Made by a program: the position numbers and the translations under genes. Below are positions 17,092 through 25,018 of a stretch of 64,000 nt of DNA, in pieces. Position 1 is the first letter of the stretch; each line of letters starts with the position of its first letter. A model generated the notes under the pieces. That model was not told where the DNA came from. It worked only from the letters and a program-made list of their open reading frames with translations, and did no database searches. Origin of the DNA: Altererythrobacter sp. H2. Lineage in GTDB: Bacteria; Pseudomonadota; Alphaproteobacteria; Sphingomonadales; Sphingomonadaceae. Location of the stretch: NCBI RefSeq assembly GCF_035319885.1, contig NZ_CP141285.1, positions 1,240,001-1,304,000 of the forward strand, read 5' to 3'.

Positions 17092-18193
17092 GGCCGCCGT
17101 AGCCTTTGCCGCCAAGCAGCCGCTCGAGATTGTCGAGCTTGACCTGGAAGGCCCCAAAGCCGGTGAGGTACTGGTCGAGATCATGGCGACCGGCATCTGC
17201 CACACCGACGCCTACACCCTCGACGGTTTCGATTCCGAGGGCATCTTTCCCAGCGTTCTGGGCCATGAAGGTGCCGGGATCGTGCGCGAAGTCGGCGCAG
17301 GCGTGACCAGCGTGAAGCCGGGCGATCACGTGATCCCGCTCTACACCCCCGAATGCCGCCAGTGTAAGTCGTGCCTCAGCGGCAAGACCAACCTGTGTAC
17401 CGCGATCCGCGCCACCCAGGGCAAGGGGCTGATGCCTGACGGGACCAGCCGGTTCAGTTACAAGGGGCAGACGATCTTCCACTACATGGGCTGCTCGACG
17501 TTCAGCAACTTCACCGTCCTGCCGGAAATCGCCGTGGCGAAGATCCGTGAAGACGCGCCGTTCCAGTCCGCCTGCTACATCGGCTGCGGGGTAACGACCG
17601 GGGTGGGTGCTGTCACCAACACCGCCAAGGTGCAGGTGGGTGACAATGTCGTGGTGTTCGGGCTCGGCGGAATCGGCCTCAACGTGATCCAGGGCGCGCG
17701 ACTGGCTGGCGCCAACCTGATCGTCGGGGTCGATATCAACCCGGCGCGCGAGGAGTGGGGCCGCCGGTTCGGCATGACCCACTTCCTCAACTCCAAGGGC
17801 ATGAGCCGCGAGGAAACCGTCGCCAGGATCGTCGAAATGACCGACGGTGGGGCGGACTACACCTTCGATGCCACCGGCAATACCGAGGTGATGCGCACCG
17901 CGCTGGAAGCCTGCCACCGCGGCTGGGGCACCTCGATCATCATCGGCGTGGCCGAAGCGGGCAAGGAAATCGCCACCCGTCCGTTCCAGCTGGTGACGGG
18001 CCGCAACTGGCGCGGCACCGCCTTCGGCGGAGCCAAGGGCCGGACCGACGTGCCCAAGATCGTCGACATGTACATGACCGGCAAGATCCAGATCGATCCG
18101 ATGATCACTCACGTCATGGGGCTGGAAGAGATCAACACCGCGTTTGACCTGATGCACGCGGGCGAAAGCATCCGCAGCGTGGTCGTGTTCTGA
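17081..18193 (+). CDS. frmA: S-(hydroxymethyl)glutathione dehydrogenase / class III alcohol dehydrogenase
   Basis: Zinc-dependent, NAD-linked enzyme that oxidises the formaldehyde-glutathione adduct to S-formylglutathione; 370 residues. The catalytic zinc site shows in [12 protein letters not shown] and GHEGAGIV, and the structural zinc Cys cluster in [17 protein letters not shown]. The NAD fold has [11 protein letters not shown]. The start MKTRAAVAF matches the family. A VOC protein gene follows after 21 bp. The usual partner S-formylglutathione hydrolase (frmB/fghA) is not in the window. Confidence 0.96.
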   Translation: MKTRAAVAFAAKQPLEIVELDLEGPKAGEVLVEIMATGICHTDAYTLDGFDSEGIFPSVLGHEGAGIVREVGAGVTSVKPGDHVIPLYTPECRQCKSCLSGKTNLCTAIRATQGKGLMPDGTSRFSYKGQTIFHYMGCSTFSNFTVLPEIAVAKIREDAPFQSACYIGCGVTTGVGAVTNTAKVQVGDNVVVFGLGGIGLNVIQGARLAGANLIVGVDINPAREEWGRRFGMTHFLNSKGMSREETVARIVEMTDGGADYTFDATGNTEVMRTALEACHRGWGTSIIIGVAEAGKEIATRPFQLVTGRNWRGTAFGGAKGRTDVPKIVDMYMTGKIQIDPMITHVMGLEEINTAFDLMHAGESIRSVVVF

Positions 18194-18214
18194 AGTTCAA
18201 CAAGGGAGAGTACG

Positions 18215-18607
18215 ATGTTCAATCACATCATGATCGGCTGCACTGACATTGAAAAGTCGAAGGATTTCTACGCCAAGGTGCTGGGCGTGCTCGGTTGCCC
18301 GGAGCCGATGCGGAACGAGGATGCCGAAGGCAACGTCCGCTATTTCTTCATCCATGACGGCAGCGTGTTCGCGCTGACTCAGCCGATTGACGGCAACCCG
18401 GCCACCTGCGCCAACGGTTCGACCATCGGCTTCCGCTGCGGCTCGGGCGAGAAGGTCAAGGAACTGCACGACGTGGCGGTGGCCAATGGCGCGACCTCGA
18501 TCGAAGGCGCGCCGGGCGTGCGCAACGGCAGCATGGGCCCGATGCACCTGAGCTATTTCCGCGACCTCGACGGCCACAAAATCTGCGGCATCCACCAGGG
18601 CGCGTGA
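18215..18607 (+). CDS. VOC-superfamily (glyoxalase-like) protein
   Basis: 130 residues, one vicinal-oxygen-chelate domain. The start MFNHIMIGCTDIEKSKDFY and the C-terminal YFRDLDGHKICGIH are characteristic. Probable metal ligands are His4, a mid-chain residue and the C-terminal Glu/His positions, but I cannot fix them. It follows frmA with a good GGGAGAG ribosome-binding site. Relatives are often found with formaldehyde-dehydrogenase genes, so a role in glutathione-adduct chemistry is plausible but unproven. Confidence 0.87.
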   Translation: MFNHIMIGCTDIEKSKDFYAKVLGVLGCPEPMRNEDAEGNVRYFFIHDGSVFALTQPIDGNPATCANGSTIGFRCGSGEKVKELHDVAVANGATSIEGAPGVRNGSMGPMHLSYFRDLDGHKICGIHQGA

Positions 18608-18614
18608 TCGGCTG

Positions 18615-19115
18615 ATGCGCGGCGAGGCGGGACTGCTGGCTGACCTTGCGTCGCTTGTTGTCCCCTTCGCCGCGCACGAGCACGAGGCAGTCTTTACTGT
18701 CGAGCAAAGCAGCCGGGTCGATGCGGATATCCCCGGCCGCCACACCAAGAACCTGTTCCTGAAGGACACCGGCGGCGCGTTCTGGCTGGTCACCGTTCCG
18801 GCAGAGGCGCGGGTGGACCTGAAGGCCCTGCCAGCCGCCATCGGTTGCAAGCGGGTCAGCTTCGGCAAGCCCGATGACATGGCACGGCTGATCGGGATTG
18901 CGCCGGGTTCGGTCACGCCGCTGGCGATGATCAATGCCGCGCCAGGCTCTGTCACGGTGGTGATCGACGCGGGTCTCGCCGCGGCTGACCGCATGAATGT
19001 CCACCCCTTGCGCAATACCGGAACCCTGGGCCTGGCGGGCGCCGACGTCTTGCGCCTCTTGCGCCACTGGGGCCATGCGCCGGTGATCGCGCCCATCCCG
19101 GTCATCGCCGGATAA
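18615..19115 (+). CDS. YbaK/ProX-type prolyl-tRNA deacylase
   Basis: 166 residues, YbaK/aminoacyl-tRNA-associated fold. The family markers are GRHTKNLFLKD in the middle and GSVTPLAM towards the C-terminus, as in ProXp-ala/PrdX proteins, which hydrolyse Ala mischarged onto tRNA-Pro. The acylation-site lysine is in TKNLFLKD. The stop-to-start gap to the VOC gene is 7 bp, suggesting one transcript with frmA. The editing specificity is taken from the family. Confidence 0.85.
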   Translation: MRGEAGLLADLASLVVPFAAHEHEAVFTVEQSSRVDADIPGRHTKNLFLKDTGGAFWLVTVPAEARVDLKALPAAIGCKRVSFGKPDDMARLIGIAPGSVTPLAMINAAPGSVTVVIDAGLAAADRMNVHPLRNTGTLGLAGADVLRLLRHWGHAPVIAPIPVIAG

Positions 19116-19153
19116 CGGGAAAACCCGGCGCCTCCACCATGGGAGACGCCGGG
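19116..19153 (-). terminator. Hairpin terminator for flagellin transcript
   Basis: A stem of CCCGGCG with extra TCTCC/GGAG pairing spans 19124-19153. On the minus strand it is followed by GGGTTTTC, which fits termination of the flagellin transcript. It sits between converging genes and may also stop the frmA operon. Confidence 0.65.
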
Positions 19154-19178
19154 CACCAGGGGTTCAGGCAGGCGGGTC

Positions 19179-20006
19179 TTAACGCAGCAGCGAGAGGACG
19201 TTCTGCTGGCTCTGGTTGGCCTGCGACAGCATCGCGGTCGAGGCCTGGCTCAGGATCTGTGCCTTGGCGAGCGCGGTCGTTTCCGCCGAATAATCGGTAT
19301 CTTCGATCCGCGAACGGGCATCAGACAGGTTGGTCACAGTGTTGGTCAGGTTGTTGACGGCCGATTCCAGCCGGTTCTGGCCTGCACCCAGGGTGGAGCG
19401 GGCGCTGTTGATCGTGTCCAGCTCGGTGTCGAGCGTGCCGAGCAGCGTGTTCGCAGCCGTCGCGGTCGAGACGTCATAGGAACTGGCTGCGCCGCCGCTG
19501 GCCGAAAGCGCGGTAAGATCGGCCATGGTCAGATCGATCGTGTCGGTGGTGTTTGCGCCGGCCTGGACTGTAACCGTGGCAGTGCTGGCATCGAACAGCT
19601 TCACGCCGTTGAATTCGGTGTTGGTGATGACCTGATCGATCTGCGCGGTCAGTTCATCGACTTCAGCCTGCATATAAGCACGGTCGGTCGCGTCCTGATA
19701 GGTACCCGACGACGACTGGACGGCCAGTTCACGAACGCGCTGAAGCATATTGGTTACTTCGTTAATCGAACCTTCTGCCGTCTGGGCCAGGGCAATGCCG
19801 TCGTTGGCGTTGCGGATTGCCTGGTTCATGCCGCGCACCTGCGCGGTCATGCTGGTAGCGATCGCCATGCCGGCGGCGTCGTCCTTGGCGCTGTTGATGC
19901 GCTTGCCGGTCGAGAGGCGTTCCATCGCCGAACCGAGCATCTTGTCGGCGGCGACGGAGGCGTTCGACGCTTTCAGCGCGGCGATGTTGCTGTTGATGAC
20001 TGCCAT
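19179..20006 (-). CDS. fliC: Flagellin
   Basis: Filament subunit, 275 residues from the ATG at 20006, behind a strong AAGGAG. The N-terminal D0/D1 region begins [11 protein letters not shown] and includes [19 protein letters not shown]. The C-terminal D1/D0 region has [16 protein letters not shown] and ends [10 protein letters not shown]. Only about 60 residues separate them, so the surface D2/D3 domains are missing, as in many short flagellins. It diverges from the sigma-54 activator gene. The C-terminus lacks cysteine, as is usual for export substrates. Confidence 0.97.
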   Translation of the reverse strand: MAVINSNIAALKASNASVAADKMLGSAMERLSTGKRINSAKDDAAGMAIATSMTAQVRGMNQAIRNANDGIALAQTAEGSINEVTNMLQRVRELAVQSSSGTYQDATDRAYMQAEVDELTAQIDQVITNTEFNGVKLFDASTATVTVQAGANTTDTIDLTMADLTALSASGGAASSYDVSTATAANTLLGTLDTELDTINSARSTLGAGQNRLESAVNNLTNTVTNLSDARSRIEDTDYSAETTALAKAQILSQASTAMLSQANQSQQNVLSLLR

Positions 20007-20062
20007 TGGTGGTCTCCTTGATGGTTGCCGCAGCCCTGGTTGTTGTGCGGCTGCCACGGTCC

Positions 20063-20089
20063 AGAACGGTCCTGCTCCACCAGCTTTAA
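20063..20089 (-). promoter_or_regulatory. Weak sigma-28-like promoter candidate for flagellin
   Basis: On the minus strand TTAAAGctg is followed about 11 bases later by aCCGtTct, roughly resembling the FliA consensus TAAA...GCCGATAA. It ends 57 bp before the flagellin ATG. fliA and flgM are present in the cluster, which makes sigma-28 control likely. The -10 match is poor, so this site is tentative. Confidence 0.28.
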
Positions 20090-20141
20090 GGCCCGGTTTT
20101 TCAGGCACTTGCCGGGTCTGCCTGATAGGTAGTTTGCCCTA

Positions 20142-20166
20142 GGGTAAAATTTCCGACCCTTTACCC
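20142..20166. promoter_or_regulatory. Inverted repeat between flagellin and activator genes
   Basis: Perfect 7-bp arms GGGTAAA and TTTACCC are separated by 11 bp, a spacing of about two helical turns centre to centre. The site lies about 135 bp upstream of flagellin and 50 bp upstream of the activator start, so a dimeric regulator bound here could act on both. The arms are seen directly; the regulator is unknown. Confidence 0.4.
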
Positions 20167-20213
20167 GTCCCGGGCCCATTCAGCACCGCGCAATGGTTAA
20201 CAGGGGTCGGGTC

Positions 20214-21476
20214 ATGATACGCAACAGAGCAACAGAAACGATGCGACAGCGCCATCCGGCGCTGATCGCCAGCCTGCATTCCCTCCCGGCTGGACTGGCC
20301 AATGATGCGCCCGTTCTGTGCTGCGATGACGAACCGCTGCCGCCCCGGCGTGGCGGAACTCCGGTGGTGGTGGTGGGCCAGGGGTGCCTGGGTGGCATTG
20401 CCCGCAACGCCGGCGGGCTGACGGCTTTCACACCCGATCCGCATGATGCCGATGGCACCCGTGCCGCCTTGTTGGCAGCCATGGCTCCGGCCGGGATGCC
20501 GATTGCCGCCGATCCGGCCACGCTGGCCTTGCTGGCCCTGGCCGAACGGGTTGCCGCCAGCGAGATCCCTGTGCTGGTCGAAGGACCGACCGGTACCGGC
20601 AAAGAAGTGCTGGCGCGGTTCCTCCATTCAGCCAGCCCCCGCAGCGAAGGGCCGTTTGTTGCGGTCAATTGCGCCGCCATGCCTGAAGCCATGCTGGAGG
20701 CGCTGCTGTTCGGCCACCGCAAGGGCGCCTTCACCGGCGCAAGCGAATCGCATGAAGGCTTCTTCCGCGCGGCCCATGGCGGCACGCTGCTGCTCGACGA
20801 AATCGGCGAACTGCCGCTGGCGCTCCAGTCCAAGCTGCTGCGCGCGCTGCAGGAAGGGGAGGTCGTGCCGCTGGGCGCCACGGCCCCGGTCAAGGTCGAT
20901 GTGCGGGTGGTTGCCTGTACCAACCGGCACCTGCCCCGCGAGGTCGAAGCCGGCCGGTTCCGCGAGGACCTTTATTATCGCCTCAATGTCTTCCCCCTGC
21001 GCCTGTCCGCCTTGCGTGACCGGCCGCAGGACATTGCCCCGCTCGCCTTTGCCATGCTCCTGCGTCACGGCGGTGCTGGCTCAACGCCGCGCTGGATCGC
21101 GCCCGAAGCGCTGGCCATGCTGCGCGTCCACCCCTGGCCGGGCAATGTGCGCGAACTGGAAAACGTGATCCGGCGGGCTCTGCTGCTGGCAGGCGACCGG
21201 CCCCTGATTGCCCCGGCCGATATCCGCTTTGATGCGCCAGCCCGGGCGGTAGGGGATGATGCCGCCTGTCCGCCGGCACAGAAAACCCGGTCGGGCCACC
21301 TCTCCGATATCGCTTTCCGTTCCGAGGCCGACGCGATCCAGCGCGTCCTTGACGAGTGCGGCGGGCACCGGGGCGACACGGCGCGGCGGCTCGGCATCTC
21401 CGAGCGGACACTGCGCTATCGCCTCGCCCAGATGCGGGACAGCGGTCTGGTTGCTGCTGCGGGAGGCCGGGCATGA
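20214..21476 (+). CDS. Sigma-54-dependent flagellar transcriptional activator (FlbD/FleQ-like)
   Basis: AAA+ enhancer-binding protein, about 420 residues from the ATG at 20214, which has AGGGG upstream; the ATG at 20193 lacks a site. The central domain has Walker A GPTGTGKE at about 124, the sigma-54 contact loop GAFTGA at about 171-176, Walker B GGTLLLDEIGEL, and a C-terminal Fis-type helix-turn-helix (TARRLGISERTLRYRL). The N-terminal 100 residues are divergent and I see no complete phospho-receiver signature. It overlaps fliE by 4 bp and probably controls the flagellar genes. Confidence 0.92.
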   Translation: MIRNRATETMRQRHPALIASLHSLPAGLANDAPVLCCDDEPLPPRRGGTPVVVVGQGCLGGIARNAGGLTAFTPDPHDADGTRAALLAAMAPAGMPIAADPATLALLALAERVAASEIPVLVEGPTGTGKEVLARFLHSASPRSEGPFVAVNCAAMPEAMLEALLFGHRKGAFTGASESHEGFFRAAHGGTLLLDEIGELPLALQSKLLRALQEGEVVPLGATAPVKVDVRVVACTNRHLPREVEAGRFREDLYYRLNVFPLRLSALRDRPQDIAPLAFAMLLRHGGAGSTPRWIAPEALAMLRVHPWPGNVRELENVIRRALLLAGDRPLIAPADIRFDAPARAVGDDAACPPAQKTRSGHLSDIAFRSEADAIQRVLDECGGHRGDTARRLGISERTLRYRLAQMRDSGLVAAAGGRA

Positions 21477-21823
21477 ACCCGGTCGGCGGCGCGCCAGGCC
21501 TGCAGGGCGTGCTTGCCCTGCGCCAGCAGATTCTCGATCGCAACGAAGGGTTGCGCGCGCTCCAGCAGGCTACCGATACGCCGGTGGCTCCGGCGGCGGA
21601 CAAGCCCGTGTTCGGCGAGACGCTGAAAGGTGCGCTGGAGCAGGTCAACGCCAGCCAGAACCGCGCCAGCGAACTTGCCGCCGCTTACGAGCGCGGCGAG
21701 GTCACCGACATCGCGCAGGTCATGGTCGCGCGGCAGGAATCCGGGGTAGCGTTCGAGGCGACGCTGCAGGTCCGCAACAAGCTGCTGTCCGCATACCAGG
21801 ACATCATGCGGATGGGGGCATAA
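21473..21823 (+). CDS. fliE: Flagellar hook-basal body protein FliE
   Basis: Links the MS ring to the rod; 116 residues. The C-terminal half carries the family pattern EVTDIAQVMVARQESGVAFE followed by LQVRNKLLSAYQDIMRM. The ATG at 21473 overlaps the activator stop (ATGA), and fliF follows after 3 bp. No other rod genes are in the window, so the rod operon must lie elsewhere. Confidence 0.93.
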   Translation: MNPVGGAPGLQGVLALRQQILDRNEGLRALQQATDTPVAPAADKPVFGETLKGALEQVNASQNRASELAAAYERGEVTDIAQVMVARQESGVAFEATLQVRNKLLSAYQDIMRMGA

Positions 21824-21826
21824 GCC

Positions 21827-23425
21827 ATGGCCGATACCGCCCCTCCACCGGTTCTGCTCGATTCCATGCTGCCCGCACCCGGCGACTGGCGCGGGCGCGC
21901 TCAGGCATTTCTGGCCCAGCCGGCCCTGAAACGCAGCCTGCCCGCGCTGGCCGGGCTCGGCGCGCTGGGCGGGGCAGGGCTGCTCTATCTCGCGCTGGCC
22001 GAAGGGCCGCAGCGCACGCTCTATTCCTCGCTGGGTGATGGAGAGCGCGCTGAAGTGGTCGCCGCCCTTGATACGGCCGGGATCGGCTATACCATCGACA
22101 ATGCGACCGGCGCGCTGAGCGTGGGAGAGGACGACCTCTACCGCGCGCGCATGCTGGTGGCGAGCGAGACCGCGCTGGCTACGCCTGAGAGCGGCACCGC
22201 CATGCTCGATACGATTCCGCTGGGGGCCAGCCGCACGCTGGAGGGTGAACGGCTGAAACTGGCGCGCGAGCGCGAGCTCATGCTGACAATCCAGGAGATT
22301 GACGGGATCGAGGCGGTGCGGGTCCATCTGGCCACGCCGGAACGATCGGTGTTCGTGCGCGAGAATTCGCCGCCCAGCGCCTCGGTCATGGTGCGGTTGG
22401 CGCGCGGGCGCAGCCTGACGCCCGATCAGGTTGATGCAATCACCAATCTCGTTGCCGCTTCGGTGCCGGGGCTCCAGGGCAATATGGTGCGGGTGGTCGA
22501 CCAGAACGGGCGGCTGCTCTCCTCGGTGCGCGACGGCGCGGCTGATGGCCTGACCCTCCAGCGCGAGCACGAAGCCAAGCTGCGCGAACAGCTCGACAAG
22601 CTGCTGATCCCGCTGCTGGGCGAAGGCAACTTTTCCAGCGAAGTGCAGGTGGAACTGGCGCGCGAGGAGAGCACCTCGGCGCGGGAAACCTACGACAAGG
22701 AAGGGGTGATCCAGACCGAGGCGGAGAACCGGTCCCTGCGTGCGGCCGCCGGCGCGGTCGGCGGCGTGCCCGGCGTGCTCGCCAACACTCCCCCAGCCCC
22801 CCCCGAACTGGTGCCCGGCGCTCCGGAGGGCACTCCGGGCCAGCCCGGCGCCCCCGGTACGGACGAGGAAACCAGCGCCCAGCGCAGCTATGCCCTGGGG
22901 CGCGAGGTCGCCGTCACCAGTGTCGCCCCGGGCGGGGTGGCGCGGATTTCTGTGGCGGTGGCGGTCAGCCAGGAAGCACTCAAGAAGATTGCCCCGGCCA
23001 ACGAAGCCCGCCTGCGCGCGCTGGTCGAAGCCGCCGTCGGCGCGGATGCTGACCGGGGGGACCAGGTCAACGTGATGGTCGGCAAGTTTGAACCGGCAAC
23101 GCTGGAAGACCCGCCGTTCTACGAAACCGGCTGGTTCGCCACCGCTCTGCGATACGGCTCGGCCATGCTGGCGCTGCTGCTGGTGCTGCTGTTCGGGGTG
23201 CGGCCCTTGCTCGCCATCCTGCGCGGCAAGAGCGAGCCGGCGGTCGAAACTGCCGATGATGAAATCGACGTCGAGAATACGGCGGAAGATCCGCCCGCAC
23301 TGACTGGTGATGCCTTGCGCGAACAGGTCGCGCTCGCCCGCCAGCTGGCGGTCGAGCAGCCGGACCGGGCGGTGGTCGCGCTCCAGCGAATGCTTGCCGC
23401 ACCGGCACAGGGAACTGAACGATGA
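21827..23425 (+). CDS. fliF: Flagellar MS-ring protein FliF
   Basis: Inner-membrane ring on which the basal body assembles, 532 residues. One transmembrane segment lies near residues 39-60 and a second at about 440-463. Between them are the YscJ/FliF ring-building motifs, including LARERELMLTIQEIDGIEAV and the VHLATPERSVFVR stretch. A low-complexity Pro/Gly linker sits near residues 320-345. The acidic C-terminal tail is the expected FliG-binding region. The stop overlaps the fliG start by 4 bp. Confidence 0.96.
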   Translation: MADTAPPPVLLDSMLPAPGDWRGRAQAFLAQPALKRSLPALAGLGALGGAGLLYLALAEGPQRTLYSSLGDGERAEVVAALDTAGIGYTIDNATGALSVGEDDLYRARMLVASETALATPESGTAMLDTIPLGASRTLEGERLKLARERELMLTIQEIDGIEAVRVHLATPERSVFVRENSPPSASVMVRLARGRSLTPDQVDAITNLVAASVPGLQGNMVRVVDQNGRLLSSVRDGAADGLTLQREHEAKLREQLDKLLIPLLGEGNFSSEVQVELAREESTSARETYDKEGVIQTEAENRSLRAAAGAVGGVPGVLANTPPAPPELVPGAPEGTPGQPGAPGTDEETSAQRSYALGREVAVTSVAPGGVARISVAVAVSQEALKKIAPANEARLRALVEAAVGADADRGDQVNVMVGKFEPATLEDPPFYETGWFATALRYGSAMLALLLVLLFGVRPLLAILRGKSEPAVETADDEIDVENTAEDPPALTGDALREQVALARQLAVEQPDRAVVALQRMLAAPAQGTER

Positions 23426-24426
23426 CGATGCTCGAACCGATTGCCGCCAGTGACTGCGCCGCTGTGTTCCTCATGCTGCTCGGCGAAGAGGAGGCGGCGG
23501 CGCTGCTGTCGCAGCTCGGGCCGGACGAATTGCAGCGGGTCGGCACGGCCATGGTCCGGCTCGGCGAAGTCGAACCGGAGCGGATCGCCGAGGCGATTGC
23601 CGGGTTCGTCGCCGAGGCTGACAATGCGGCCCTGCCTGCCGCAGGTCGTGAAGCCCGGGTCGGTGCCCTGCTCGGCCGTGCAGTGGGTCCGGTGCGGGGC
23701 GACAGCCTGATGCAGCGGATCATCCCCGAAGCGAAGCCGCAGGCAGTCGAGATTGGGCGCTGGCTTGCCCCTGCCGTGCTGGCCGGGCTGGTCGAGGAAG
23801 AGCATCCGCAGGTGATTGCAGTGCTCCTGCTCATGCTGGATGCAGACGTATCGGCCGAAGTTCTGGCCACCCTGCCGGCGGGGCTGCAGCCGATGGTGGT
23901 GGAACGGGTGGCGCGGCTGGAGAAGGTGACCGGCGAAGCGGTTGCCTTGCTCGACACCGTGCTTTCGGCGCAGATCGAAAACAGGTTCGGCTCAGCGGCC
24001 CTGGCCATGGGCGGCGCAAGGGAAGCCGCGAACCTGATCAATCTTGCCGGGGGCGAGGTCGGCCGCACCGTCATGCCGGAAATCGAACGCCGCGACAGCC
24101 CGCTCGCCAAGGCGATCGAGGCTGAAATGCTGACCTTCGAAATGCTGTTCGTGCTCGATACTCAGTCGATGGGCCGCTTGCTGCGCGATGTCGACAACGT
24201 CCAGCTGGTCACCGCTCTCAAGGGCCTGGAGGAGGCCGACCGCGGGCCATTCTTCGCCGCCATGTCGAGCCGCGCTGCGGACGGCGTGCGCGACGAAATC
24301 GAGATGCTCAGCAAGGTCAAGCGCAAGGACGTGCTGGCCGCCCAGAAGGCCGTGATCGAAATTGCACGCCGCCTGCGCGACGAAGGCGAGATCGCACTGG
24401 GGGCAGGCGATGGCGAATTTGTCTGA
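23422..24426 (+). CDS. fliG: Flagellar motor switch protein FliG
   Basis: Rotor protein that contacts the stator, 334 residues. The middle domain has the EEHPQVIAV (EHPQ) motif that binds FliM. The C-terminal torque helix is preserved as MGRLLRDVDNVQLVTALKG and SSRAADGVRDEIEM, retaining the charged Arg and Asp/Glu positions known to matter for rotation. Its last 17 bp overlap fliH. The ATG at 23422 overlaps the fliF stop. Confidence 0.96.
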   Translation: MTMLEPIAASDCAAVFLMLLGEEEAAALLSQLGPDELQRVGTAMVRLGEVEPERIAEAIAGFVAEADNAALPAAGREARVGALLGRAVGPVRGDSLMQRIIPEAKPQAVEIGRWLAPAVLAGLVEEEHPQVIAVLLLMLDADVSAEVLATLPAGLQPMVVERVARLEKVTGEAVALLDTVLSAQIENRFGSAALAMGGAREAANLINLAGGEVGRTVMPEIERRDSPLAKAIEAEMLTFEMLFVLDTQSMGRLLRDVDNVQLVTALKGLEEADRGPFFAAMSSRAADGVRDEIEMLSKVKRKDVLAAQKAVIEIARRLRDEGEIALGAGDGEFV

Positions 24427-25018
24427 CCTGTGGCGGGACGAAACGCCGCACCCGGTGCCCGGCTGGATCGCCGCCCTCGGCCAGCCGCACGGATTTCGAG
24501 ACGAGGTCCGCGCGCCGACTGTGCCGGAGCCGGTTGCAGAACCGGATGAGCAGGACACCGTGGCGGCAGCTTTGGCCGAGGCCTATGCGCGAGGCGCGGA
24601 AGACGCGCGGGTGCAATGCCGGGAGGAACAGGAAGTCGCCGCCGTAGCGCAGGGCCGGCTGGCGCTGGCCTTTGCGCGGCTTGATGCAGAGGCCGCGCTC
24701 GCCTTGCGGCAGGCCCTGGCGACAACGGTTGCGACCCTGTGCGAACAGGTGATCGAGCCTGCCCGGATTGACCGGGCAGCACTCGAGCAGCGTTGCGCAT
24801 ACCTGGCGACGCAGCTGGGTGAGGCTACGGCCCCGCTGGCGCTCCAGCTCCATCCGGATGATCTTGCCTTGCTCTCGGCCGAAACTGTGGCGGGCTGGAC
24901 CATCCGGCCCGATCCGGGCCTGCCGCGCGGGGCCTTGCGCCTTGAAGGGCCGGACGGTGTCTTCGCCGATGGGCCGGAAGAATGGCGGCGGCTGATTGCC
25001 GAGGCGCTCGGCCAGTGA
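24410..25018 (+). CDS. fliH: Flagellar export ATPase regulator FliH
   Basis: About 202 residues from the ATG at 24410. FliH is poorly conserved; this call rests on position between fliG and fliI, an Ala/Glu-rich helical middle (residues about 60-130), and a C-terminal FliH/HrpE-like segment with LQLHPDDLALLS and GALRLEGPDGVFADG. It is expected to hold FliI inactive and dock it to the export gate. It overlaps fliG by 17 bp and fliI by 4 bp. Confidence 0.88.
   Translation: MANLSDLWRDETPHPVPGWIAALGQPHGFRDEVRAPTVPEPVAEPDEQDTVAAALAEAYARGAEDARVQCREEQEVAAVAQGRLALAFARLDAEAALALRQALATTVATLCEQVIEPARIDRAALEQRCAYLATQLGEATAPLALQLHPDDLALLSAETVAGWTIRPDPGLPRGALRLEGPDGVFADGPEEWRRLIAEALGQ

Noticed and set aside
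16388-18157. 589-codon ORF on the minus strand
   Set aside because: Antisense to frmA and out of frame with the YwqG-like gene; both of these have diagnostic motifs.
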